Positions 6,203 through 13,383 of a DNA stretch of 38,984 nt are shown here, in pieces. How positions within the stretch are numbered: the first letter of the stretch is position 1; each line of letters opens with the position of its first letter. The stretch covers positions 1 through 38,984 of the IMG/VR virus record IMGVR_UViG_3300006038_000003; one strand, given 5' to 3'. The notes beneath the pieces are model-generated. The model made no database searches. It was not told the DNA's origin and worked only from the letters and a program-made list of their open reading frames with translations. The stretch is from a virus. Position numbers and translations under genes: made by a program.

Positions 6203-6885
6203 CAGGACTTGACCTTCTGCCAGATGCCCCAGAGCGTGAGAGACAGGATCAATACCGCGACGATGACGCGCGCCCACTGCCCGCTCGTCAGTTCATCGCG
6301 CTGGCTGGAGACCGCGTCCACCACGTCGGGGATCGCGGGACCGATCGCAGCGCTGGCGCCGGCAAGACCAGTGCCGCCGATAACGGCCACGTCCTTCTTG
6401 GGTACGGCGCGAGCAGCTTCGACGGTATTGCTGGAAACGAACTCGCCCTTGGCCCAAAGTCCAGCTTCGGCAGCGCGGCGATTGACAAGCCCCTGCACGC
6501 GCTTGCCGCCAGCATTCACCCACTTCATGAGTTCGGCCGGCACGGCGTCGTAGTCGCCGGCGTTCAGCTTTTTCAGTAGCGTGGACTTGTGGAGAGCACC
6601 AGTGTTGAAGTCGAAGGAGACGAGAACGGCGAACTGATTGTCGGTCAGCGGAACCTTGACTAAGGAGTTCACGCGGTTTTCGAACTTGCGCAGATCATCC
6701 TTCAAGATGTCTTCAGCTTCCTTGTCGCTGATCCGCATGCCTTCGCGGACACGCGGGATGCCGGCCGCCGTGGTGTGGCCATATCCGATAGTCCAAATAC
6801 CGGCCACGTCTGGATATGCGACGAGCCGTTTGCCTTCCCACTGCATGATGTGTGAAAGCCCCGCCGCGGTGATGCGTCGTGCCAT
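6202..6885 (-). CDS. GH24 endolysin with C-terminal TM helix
   Basis: 227-aa lysozyme of glycoside hydrolase family 24 (T4/P22 lysozyme fold). The catalytic triad has the exact Glu-x8-Asp-x5-Thr spacing: Glu17, Asp26 and Thr32 within the WEGKRLVAYPD...GIWTIGYGHT segment. It cleaves MurNAc-GlcNAc bonds in peptidoglycan. After the domain (to about 150) comes an Ala/Gly-rich linker and a C-terminal hydrophobic helix (about 205-222). There is no N-terminal signal or SAR segment. The ribosome site is AAAGGA. A terminator for upstream genes lies 27 bp before the start. Confidence 0.92.
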   Translation of the reverse strand: MARRITAAGLSHIMQWEGKRLVAYPDVAGIWTIGYGHTTAAGIPRVREGMRISDKEAEDILKDDLRKFENRVNSLVKVPLTDNQFAVLVSFDFNTGALHKSTLLKKLNAGDYDAVPAELMKWVNAGGKRVQGLVNRRAAEAGLWAKGEFVSSNTVEAARAVPKKDVAVIGGTGLAGASAAIGPAIPDVVDAVSSQRDELTSGQWARVIVAVLILSLTLWGIWQKVKS

Positions 6886-6911
6886 GTTGATGTCCTTTGA
6901 TTGATGGAAAT

Positions 6912-6937
6912 AAAAAAGGCGCCCCGAAGAGCGCCTT
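6912..6937 (-). terminator. Terminator of the 302-aa/174-aa pair
   Basis: On the minus strand AAGGCGC pairs with GCGCCTT around TCTTCGGG and runs into TTTTTTA. It lies 23 bp after the 174-aa gene and just before the endolysin gene, so it isolates the accessory pair from the lysis operon. Confidence 0.85.
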
Positions 6938-6959
6938 GCGATACGTTGTTTATACGAGC

Positions 6960-7484
6960 CTAAATTCTTTGGTCATACTCACGCGAAAAAACAATGCTCG
7001 AGCGTTTTATAACCATGAGAAGCGTCAAGAAAAAATGAATATAAAAGAATACGACCAAAGCCGATCCATACACCCGCGGCGGCTTCAAAAAAAATAAAAC
7101 CAAAGTCACAGTAACGGTGATGACTGAAAGCAATATCAAATAAGATATGTTGCTATTCAATTGCTTAAGCAGCAGGTCCCTGTTCGCTTTGAGTTCTTCG
7201 AAGTGTTTAATCTTTTTTGCGTCGTCAGGCGGCGTCACCCCCCGCAACGCGACGCCGTACATCGCCACTTGAACGCTAAGAAGAAGAGCGGCAAATATGG
7301 AAAACACAGAGATAGAGAGTTCTAAAGCTTTTTCCGGCACCTCTGCTTTGAAGATGACAAACGAGATACCGCACAAAAATGGCGCAAGATAAAAAAGCAA
7401 AAAGTCGTCTCGAACTAGACGGTTACCTTGGCTCAGTGTCTCCAAGTGCGCTTTTATAACAGAGGCAACGTTGATCTTCTGCAT
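6960..7484 (-). CDS. Four-TM accessory membrane protein
   Basis: 174 aa with hydrophobic segments at about 29-45, 54-78, 109-131 and 138-157. A charged cytoplasmic loop (DDAKKIKHFEELKANRDLLLKQLN) sits between the second and third. The start lies three bases after the stop of the 302-aa gene, so the two are translationally linked. The coding DNA is visibly richer in A+T than the phage core genes on either side, which suggests separate origin. No family recognised. Paired soluble-sensor and membrane-effector genes are common among phage-defence and abortive-infection systems, and that is the leading guess, not an observation. Confidence 0.75.
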   Translation of the reverse strand: MQKINVASVIKAHLETLSQGNRLVRDDFLLFYLAPFLCGISFVIFKAEVPEKALELSISVFSIFAALLLSVQVAMYGVALRGVTPPDDAKKIKHFEELKANRDLLLKQLNSNISYLILLSVITVTVTLVLFFLKPPRVYGSALVVFFYIHFFLTLLMVIKRSSIVFSREYDQRI

Positions 7485-7487
7485 GGC

Positions 7488-8396
7488 TCAAGTTTTCACT
7501 CCAGCGTAAAAGGTTTCCATGAGGCTGTCTGTCTCTTGCACCAGACTTTGCAATGTTGGGTGACCATTTGCGTCAGTCTGAATACTATCGGTGACATCAA
7601 TGAGGCCCGCATCGCCGCCGCTACCAAATATCCCAACCACCCGGCGTTTTTTCCCAAATTTGACGTCCGCCCTAACACCTTCATAAGACGCCCCGTCGAA
7701 TTCTACAAACCCATCACCGTCCTCAGGAAGCATGTCCTTTAAGTCGTTAAATCTAGCCAGCATCGCATTGCGCTTCTTTGCACGAACCGTGATTTCGTAA
7801 TCTACTTCTTCTAACGACTTGCCGAACCACGACTTTTCAGCGCTATCGGAGAACTGCTTTGGTCGTGTGAACGTCAGCGCCTTTACTGGGGCCTCACCAC
7901 TGATGGCATTAGCTGGCGCGAGAATCGGGAAACGAAGAGAATAATCTGGAAATTTACTCTTGAAAAACTCGCCCATGGCTTTCTGAACGAAGCTAACACA
8001 GGATCTGCCCTGGAAGGATTGAAAGGCCGCGAATGCGCAGTTAGAGCCACTAGGGACCCAAAACTGGAAGTAAAGAGGCACTTCCTCCAGATCATCCGTC
8101 TTTCGAAGATATTTCGGTTTTCTCGTCTTGCGGTCTTTTATCTTACTCTCGAAACCGTGCGTTCCATAGCTAATGTAGCCATGGACGGTTCTAATGGATT
8201 CTGTTTTGAGCGGCTCGAAGTACCACGTTCTTTGAGCGTCCGTCTCATCGGTAGGTTCTTCTTTTTGTCCAACAAACTCATCTACGAACTCCAGAAGGTC
8301 GCATGGGTCTCCACCTGGCCCGATCAAAAGGGGATTGTCGTCTCCCTTCTTCTTTACGGTCATTTTGTAAAATCGAAGTCCAATCGCAAACGCCAT
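7488..8396 (-). CDS. 302-aa accessory protein, partner of TM protein
   Basis: Soluble 302-aa product with no TM or signal. Segments that look conserved are VPLYFQFWVPSG and AFQSFQGRSCVSF (about 105-138) and, near the C-terminus, GKKRRVVGIFGSGGDAGLID (about 247-266). I recall similar motifs in proteins of bacterial genomic islands, but no domain name or activity is known to me. No nuclease, ATPase or kinase motif is evident. It has a good ribosome site (AAGGG eight bases before ATG), lies in an A+T-rich block, and precedes the membrane gene by three bases. A role as lysogenic cargo is inferred. Confidence 0.75.
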   Translation of the reverse strand: MAFAIGLRFYKMTVKKKGDDNPLLIGPGGDPCDLLEFVDEFVGQKEEPTDETDAQRTWYFEPLKTESIRTVHGYISYGTHGFESKIKDRKTRKPKYLRKTDDLEEVPLYFQFWVPSGSNCAFAAFQSFQGRSCVSFVQKAMGEFFKSKFPDYSLRFPILAPANAISGEAPVKALTFTRPKQFSDSAEKSWFGKSLEEVDYEITVRAKKRNAMLARFNDLKDMLPEDGDGFVEFDGASYEGVRADVKFGKKRRVVGIFGSGGDAGLIDVTDSIQTDANGHPTLQSLVQETDSLMETFYAGVKT

Positions 8397-8433
8397 CTTA
8401 TTACCCTTAACCGAGAAACAAGTTGGAAAGCTA

Positions 8434-8718
8434 TTAGAGGTTTAGCGATTCGACAAATACAACCGGCAAACCCTTGAGTTTACTGGATTTACTTAGAGCA
8501 CCTTTTTCGCCGCTGCACTTCGCGTACTGCCGCCTAACTTCCCCTGATTGTGATTTCAGATAGGTTGCAACTTTTCGGCAGCGACAATAAAAAGTGCCGC
8601 CGCGCGTCCCCTGAAACAGGCCGCGGCAGGAGGCCTCGTCGCCATATTGCGTGCGACGGGCCTCTTTTGGTTCCTGCGCCTGATTGTGGGTTATTCGTGC
8701 CGGGTTACGGCTCTTCAA
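8434..8718 (-). CDS. Possible small Cys/Arg-rich protein after tailspike
   Basis: An open frame starting at a TTG that overlaps the tailspike stop, about 94 aa. The internal part (RTQYGDEASCRGLFQGTRGG then TFYCRCRKVATYL) is protein-like, with a CRC pair and a basic helix, and ends in VVFVESLNL. There is no ATG and no convincing ribosome site, so the start is uncertain. The DNA also holds a perfect terminator-like hairpin on the opposite strand (8630-8668). It may be a real gene coupled to the tailspike or a structured non-coding tail. Confidence 0.4.
   Translation of the reverse strand: MKSRNPARITHNQAQEPKEARRTQYGDEASCRGLFQGTRGGTFYCRCRKVATYLKSQSGEVRRQYAKCSGEKGALSKSSKLKGLPVVFVESLNL
8630..8668 (+). 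terminator. Plus-strand terminator-like hairpin
   Basis: GAGGCC-T-CGTCGC (8630-8642) pairs with GCGACGGGCCTC (8653-8664) over 12 bp with a single bulged T, followed by TTTT. It would stop rightward transcripts. No plus-strand gene ends nearby, so it either guards the late operon from antisense reading or is a chance effect of coding DNA. Confidence 0.5.
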
Positions 8719-11005
8719 TTTCAGCGACGCGAAGGCGAAGAGATTGCAGCTCCGCAATTACGTTCGCCATGACTTCGGAGGTGCTGGCTTGCATCGTCTG
8801 GTAAATAGGTTCGCCGCCTTCGCCCACGGCGTCTTTATCGCCACTCACGGAGATGCGTGAAACTTCCGCAAATTCATGGGCGATAAAGCCATCTTGCTCA
8901 ACGCCCCCCATAAAGAACCGACGCGGTCTCAAGGCGTCTATAAATGCACCAGAGTTTTCCACATCTCTGATATCGGTTTTCAGGCGATAGTCCGACGATG
9001 TCGCGTAGGTTGTCGCGCTTGCGGTGACGTTGACACTACCGACCAGGGTACCAGACCGATACCATCCCGTCACAACCCCGTCAGCATCGCGGTTTACGCC
9101 AAGGGCACCAGAACCAGTATTGCTTAGCCACATTGCGTAGTTCTGGCCAACTGGCGTTGATTGCGACCCGCTACCTGCTGTGAACGCTTGAATAGCACTA
9201 GCGCCAACATTGTTGGTAAGTCGGCTTGTAAGCACGTTCAGGAAGGTGTTCCCATAGTGCTGGAAGTTCACTGTATTGGCGTTCAACGTCATTGCAGTCA
9301 TCATGTCGCGGAAGCCATTCCCGAACACGCGAACCGTAGTGGACGGGTCCCCAACTATTCCAAAGACCTTCACGCCGTTCAAGGTTATAGAGCCGCTCAA
9401 ACTCTGGTAGTTGCCTCGAACAGAGTTGCCGCAAATGTCGCCGTCTTGCACCTGTTCCAAGATGATGTGCTCCACCGTCGCAACATCAACGCGGCCGACG
9501 CGGTAAGAGAACTCATTGTTGGATATCAGGAACTGCCTGGCGTTGTAGAGATAGACCGCATAGTCGAACACCCCGATGTGGTTGCCGTGGATCCGGTACT
9601 GATTGATCTTGCGGTATCCGTTATGGAAGTGAATCCCGTGCCAGCAAGCTTGAATGTCATTGCCTGTGAACCAGAAGCCTTCAACGTCGCGAACATACGC
9701 GCCCCACTGGGCGCCAAACAATTCGCACCCCTCAACACGGAACGTTGCGGTATTGTAAACCGTCTCGTCATTGTCGAAATAGATGCAAGCCGTCATAGGG
9801 AAGGATGCTTCGGTCGAACCTGAAATACTCGTCTGGTTCTGGATAAAACAGTCCTTGATGTAGCCGCAGTGCACAAAATTAAGATAAATTCCCTTGTCGA
9901 ATTTGCCTCCGTTTGTGGCCCGGATATGCAGCCGCTCCGCGACGAATTTCGTCGTAAAGTATTCGCTGAGGCCGAGACCTTGCCAGCTCACCGAAAGGAC
10001 TTTCCCTGTTGAAAGGTCGGACTGTACGTCGATAGCAAAGTCTTCGAATACGATCTTTTGCGAATAGCTAGTGGCGGTGACTTCGATACCGCTCGATGCC
10101 GACCCGGGTAGAAATCTGATAGTCGATCGGTCTCGACCAAAACCTCGCATGCAAGCACCGCCCGAACGGGTCAGCTTGGCGTCACAGGCATAAGTGCCGA
10201 TAAGCTTGATGACTTGGCCAAAATCAAGAGAGGCTTGGAGCGCGAGCGTATCTGGAGTGACACCATCCGCCACCGCGCCAAGCATCTGTGGTGCAACTTC
10301 CGTTTCGTCCAGTACCCAGTACCCGCCGCTGGTGGCGTCGGTCGATCCATCGGGCATGAACCTGTCGGTTGAGCGGAAATACGAAAGTGCCGGATATCCA
10401 GAAAGATCGGCAAAGCTGATGCGGCGATAATTTGCGCCACCGACGAGGGTTGAAGGCACCGCGTAGTTTGGAGCGAAAAATTGCACGAACAAGCGCTTGG
10501 TATTCGCATCAATCGTAGAACCTGCAGCTACAGCGCGGCTGGTGTATCGCTGCAGAGAATTATCTGCTTTCTCGCCCTGTTGTTCCGTAGCCGCGCCAAT
10601 TTCATCAAGAAAAGTTTCGGCGTCCTCTGCCCCGGATACGCCCTGAACGAAATCAGAAACGGCATATGTTGTCGCGTGCCCTTCGTCATCAACGAAGATC
10701 GGGACGCGGTTCAGGCCAGATGCGACGGCATCCAAGCCGGCAAGGTTCTCGCCAATGATCACGTCCTGAATATTCGCCACAAGGTTCTGGAACGAAATAC
10801 TGGAGTAGGCATCATGCTGCTCGTTCCAAGCCCAGAAATAGGTCACCTCTGCACCTTGGACGGACGGTACCTTCATGAGCGAGCCGAAATCGGGCTTTAG
10901 AACAAGCTCGAGCCCGTCACGCTCAATCGTCAAGCCGTTGTCGGCAGTGATGCGAGCAGGGAACCGCGGGAGGACGCGCATGCGCAGAGCGGTGACATTC
11001 GACAT
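8705..11005 (-). CDS. Tailspike with S74 intramolecular chaperone
   Basis: 766 aa. The N-terminal part (about 1-230) is a virion-attachment region. A right-handed beta-helix follows (about 240-620), with repeated short strands and Asn/Gly turns as in polysaccharide-degrading tailspikes. The C-terminus carries the Peptidase_S74 domain: SSDYRLKTDIRDVEN marks the Ser-Asp autocleavage site (about 670), and the last 30 residues form the coiled coil that trimerises the spike. It should bind or degrade surface polysaccharide of the host. The start overlaps the preceding stop (TAATG). The enzyme class is inferred from the fold pattern. Confidence 0.88.
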   Translation of the reverse strand: MSNVTALRMRVLPRFPARITADNGLTIERDGLELVLKPDFGSLMKVPSVQGAEVTYFWAWNEQHDAYSSISFQNLVANIQDVIIGENLAGLDAVASGLNRVPIFVDDEGHATTYAVSDFVQGVSGAEDAETFLDEIGAATEQQGEKADNSLQRYTSRAVAAGSTIDANTKRLFVQFFAPNYAVPSTLVGGANYRRISFADLSGYPALSYFRSTDRFMPDGSTDATSGGYWVLDETEVAPQMLGAVADGVTPDTLALQASLDFGQVIKLIGTYACDAKLTRSGGACMRGFGRDRSTIRFLPGSASSGIEVTATSYSQKIVFEDFAIDVQSDLSTGKVLSVSWQGLGLSEYFTTKFVAERLHIRATNGGKFDKGIYLNFVHCGYIKDCFIQNQTSISGSTEASFPMTACIYFDNDETVYNTATFRVEGCELFGAQWGAYVRDVEGFWFTGNDIQACWHGIHFHNGYRKINQYRIHGNHIGVFDYAVYLYNARQFLISNNEFSYRVGRVDVATVEHIILEQVQDGDICGNSVRGNYQSLSGSITLNGVKVFGIVGDPSTTVRVFGNGFRDMMTAMTLNANTVNFQHYGNTFLNVLTSRLTNNVGASAIQAFTAGSGSQSTPVGQNYAMWLSNTGSGALGVNRDADGVVTGWYRSGTLVGSVNVTASATTYATSSDYRLKTDIRDVENSGAFIDALRPRRFFMGGVEQDGFIAHEFAEVSRISVSGDKDAVGEGGEPIYQTMQASTSEVMANVIAELQSLRLRVAEIEEP

Positions 11006-11349
11006 TAGCGAACAACTCCATCAAGAATGGGCTGAATGGCAATAAGCTCTTGTTCCGTTACCCCATCGCGGGTGACGGTAATGCCGACTTCGTAACTGCC
11101 GGCACAGATGCGGGAGATATCCGAAACAGGGAAATGCCACTGGATGATGCCTTGGCCAACGTCAACAGCTTTGCCGTTTTCGAAGGTGGCGGTGAGGATA
11201 GCTGAGCGGCAGGTATTATCCCGAAGCTCAAGCCTGAACGTGACGCCGGATAAATCCGTGATGATCTCTTCCGTGTCGTCATTGATCAGTTCAAGGGTTC
11301 CGATCCAGTCGGCACGGTTCGAGATTGCTGGAAGCGTTCCGTTGTACAT
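11005..11349 (-). CDS. Beta-rich tail-fibre-associated protein (114 aa)
   Basis: A short beta-sandwich-like protein (ISNRADWIGTLELINDDTEE, then GVTFRLELRDN and VGITVTRDG). Small domains of this kind (BppU-like or Ig-like) often link spike or fibre components in phage tails. It sits between the collar-domain fibre and the tailspike with overlapping or near-overlapping junctions on both sides, so it is almost certainly a tail-tip or spike adaptor. No specific family is claimed. Confidence 0.75.
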   Translation of the reverse strand: MYNGTLPAISNRADWIGTLELINDDTEEIITDLSGVTFRLELRDNTCRSAILTATFENGKAVDVGQGIIQWHFPVSDISRICAGSYEVGITVTRDGVTEQELIAIQPILDGVVR

Positions 11350-11350
11350 C

Positions 11351-12289
11351 TCAGAGCCTTATGTAAATCGTCATTGCCTTGGATGGCTGTAGGTTGTTGT
11401 GGGCCGCTCCGCCGCCTGTGGCATTAAGCGTCAGATCGACGTACGCTTCCTGCGTGAACAGCCCGCTTGGATCAGTCCCGCCCTGCGCGAATGCGCCGAA
11501 GTTGCCCGGAGTAAGGGGAAAACCCTGCATGTTGTTACCCATGTTGTGGCGATGTGGCCGCTGGGTTAGCTCGTGTCCGTGGCGCGGCATCTGCTCAATG
11601 GTCAACGTGTGGGTTGCGGCACCACCAGACCAGCCTAGCACCGTCGCGCTGGCTATCTTGCCAGCGGCAATGTTCCCCATGGTATCCATGCCTACGAGGG
11701 CAGAACCGCGCCAGTCCGGTAGCGAAAGAGGTTTATTCGAGCTCCAGTCAGCCGATGCGCTCGGTCCTCTGCCGCCTGCAATAACCAAACTCGGATCGGC
11801 ATTCCAAAGGTGCTCAAACAGTGCCTGGCAGTCAGAGTTTGCCCTCTCGGAAGCCCCTGATGTGGTAGAACCGATAGTGCGGCCATTGCAGCGAACAAAC
11901 CCGGTTCTCAGGCCTTCGCCGTACCTCGCCAGCATGTCTCCTGTGGAGTAGACCGAATCCGGGTCGATAGGAGAGGGTGCGCCGCCGCCACCGCCTGACG
12001 GGCCAATGATGGGAATACCGTCAGCATCGACAACCAAGACTCCCTGCGCCGTGGTAATTCGAACACGGAAGAATTCATCCGCTTCATCGAAGTAGACCGG
12101 CGGCCAGAAGCCATTGCCGTCGGTTGTCAACGGGTTCGGATGCGCATTGATGCTCCCGAGGTCAAACGACTTGTAGACCGTGATCGGCGTAGTCGTGCCG
12201 CCCAGATAAAAATAGGCGCGCGCACCAATATGTGGCCGGCCATTCGGATCGTGAATTTGCGTGTTGGACTGGTACCAGAAACCCGCCAT
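11351..12289 (-). CDS. Tail fibre / collar-domain protein
   Basis: 312 aa. The N-terminal domain (about 1-95: IHDPNGRPHIGARAYFYLGG, ending in a Gly-rich linker) looks like the particle-binding part. The C-terminal part has the phage tail-collar signature: GFVRCNGRTIG, LPDWRGSALVGMD, a His-rich segment (QMPRHGHELTQRPHRHNMG) and NNLQPSKAMTIYIRL at the end. Collar domains form metal-binding fibre tips that recognise receptors. It lies directly after the spike-base protein gene. Confidence 0.88.
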   Translation of the reverse strand: MAGFWYQSNTQIHDPNGRPHIGARAYFYLGGTTTPITVYKSFDLGSINAHPNPLTTDGNGFWPPVYFDEADEFFRVRITTAQGVLVVDADGIPIIGPSGGGGGAPSPIDPDSVYSTGDMLARYGEGLRTGFVRCNGRTIGSTTSGASERANSDCQALFEHLWNADPSLVIAGGRGPSASADWSSNKPLSLPDWRGSALVGMDTMGNIAAGKIASATVLGWSGGAATHTLTIEQMPRHGHELTQRPHRHNMGNNMQGFPLTPGNFGAFAQGGTDPSGLFTQEAYVDLTLNATGGGAAHNNLQPSKAMTIYIRL

Positions 12290-12298
12290 GTCAGCACC

Positions 12299-12565
12299 TC
12301 ACCAGACGGCCACGATGCCGGTTGCGGTCGTTCCTGTGGCCTTGATCTTCGTCGGAGCCAAAGGATAGGGAATGCCTGCCAGCATTGTGAACGGCACTTC
12401 CTGCCCATTACCGGACATGACCATGACGACGACGCCGTCAGCGCCGACCATTACTGCGCGCGGCACAGTTGCGAGGTCGTTTGCATCGCTCGGCGTAACC
12501 GCAATTGCATACCGCGCTGGGCCAACCTCAGTGATGTCTTTGAGATAAGGATCTGCTGCAGCCAT
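12299..12565 (-). CDS. Spike-base protein (GTA Rcc01079-like)
   Basis: 88 aa with the start at 12565, chosen because GGAGG lies about five bases upstream; the in-frame ATG at 12577 lacks such a site. The sequence pattern (AIAVTPSDANDL, PRAVMVGADG, KIKATGTTATGIVAVW) matches small beta-sandwich proteins annotated as spike-base protein of the RCAP_Rcc01079 family, which anchor the capsid or tail spikes of the Rhodobacter gene transfer agent. Here it should anchor the fibre encoded next. An intrinsic terminator lies only 14 bp upstream. Confidence 0.85.
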   Translation of the reverse strand: MAAADPYLKDITEVGPARYAIAVTPSDANDLATVPRAVMVGADGVVVMVMSGNGQEVPFTMLAGIPYPLAPTKIKATGTTATGIVAVW

Positions 12566-12579
12566 TGAGGCCTCCATAG

Positions 12580-12605
12580 AAAAAGGCGCCTCAAGCGAGA
12601 CGCCT
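12580..12605 (-). terminator. Intrinsic terminator in the leftward late path
   Basis: On the minus strand AGGCGTCTC pairs with GAGGCGCCT (one G-U) around GCTT and is followed by TTTTT. It would end leftward transcription coming from the late head genes or from antisense of the plus-strand insert, immediately before the spike-base gene. Confidence 0.85.
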
Positions 12606-12656
12606 TCACTTCAATGTGTGGTTGATGCATAATCCGCCCGGCTCTGGGGGATATTT

Positions 12657-13088
12657 ATGAAACTCAAATTACTAAGGTTGGCGCTGGTCGCTGCTGCGGC
12701 ATCATTGTCACCTTTCGCAATTCAGGCCCAAAATGTCCCTCTCCTCCTGTTTGACGGAGAAAAGGGCCAAGTGTTCGCCGGATGCCTGAACTGCAACAAA
12801 TTTGACGACGCTGCGGTCTGTAACAAATTCGGCAAATACGGATCAAAGTTTGAAGACCTAAGTATCTGGAACCAGTTTGGTGTGTTCGGGTCTAAATTCG
12901 AGACAAACAGCCCTTGGAATAGCTTCGGTGAAGGCCTGAGAATTGTGGACCAGAACGGAAACTATTACGGTCGCTTCACTCTTGGTTTGACCGATCGATC
13001 CGCTGTCCCGCTGGTGTCGTCTATCCTGTCTGCCTATAAAGCGATGGGAGACCTGGACGCCCTTCGTGACCTCTTGTGTGAACAATAA
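12657..13088 (+). CDS. Secreted tandem NxFGxxGSKF repeat protein
   Basis: 143 aa with a Sec signal peptide (cleavage after about residue 24, IQAQ). The mature protein opens with GCLNCNKFD and then has about three copies of a 20-residue unit containing N-K/Q-F-G-x-x-G-S-K-F-E (NKFGKYGSKFED, NQFGVFGSKFET, then NSFGEG). It ends in a conserved-looking GNYYGRFTLG and a Cys-containing helix. I recall such GCLNC plus FGxxGSKF proteins as a widespread exported family of unknown function. The ribosome site is GGGGG. It is encoded opposite to the surrounding late operon, as expected of a lysogenic conversion gene with its own promoter. Confidence 0.8.
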   Translation: MKLKLLRLALVAAAASLSPFAIQAQNVPLLLFDGEKGQVFAGCLNCNKFDDAAVCNKFGKYGSKFEDLSIWNQFGVFGSKFETNSPWNSFGEGLRIVDQNGNYYGRFTLGLTDRSAVPLVSSILSAYKAMGDLDALRDLLCEQ

Positions 13089-13137
13089 CGAATCTTTTGC
13101 CAGTCGACACCAATTAGAAACAGGGCATAATCGCCGT

Positions 13138-13383
13138 ATGCAAATCGACCACGACCGCAACGAACCGAAGATCGACAGAACACCTGGCCCTTGGCGCTGG
13201 GTATTCCCTGTGCTTCTCGTTATGGTCGTGATCAACGCCATTACCGGAACAATCAGTTGGCCGTCTTTCCTTGGCGGTCTGGCCGTCGGTGGCGTTTTGG
13301 CCGCCTGGGCGATCGAGGTAACCGGGAACAAGGTTCCCGATTCTTGGCGTCGTAAATCACCGAACCGGGACAGGCACATTTAA
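13138..13383 (+). CDS. Small two-TM membrane protein (81 aa)
   Basis: The start at 13138 gives a short charged N-terminus followed by two hydrophobic helices (about 19-36, RWVFPVLLVMVVINAITG, and 43-62, FLGGLAVGGVLAAWAIEV) and a basic tail (SWRRKSPNRDRH). It follows the secreted repeat protein by 49 bp on the same strand and overlaps the 3' end of the convergent ejection gene by 27 bp. Function unknown. An exclusion or envelope role is possible from topology and pairing. Confidence 0.65.
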   Translation: MQIDHDRNEPKIDRTPGPWRWVFPVLLVMVVINAITGTISWPSFLGGLAVGGVLAAWAIEVTGNKVPDSWRRKSPNRDRHI

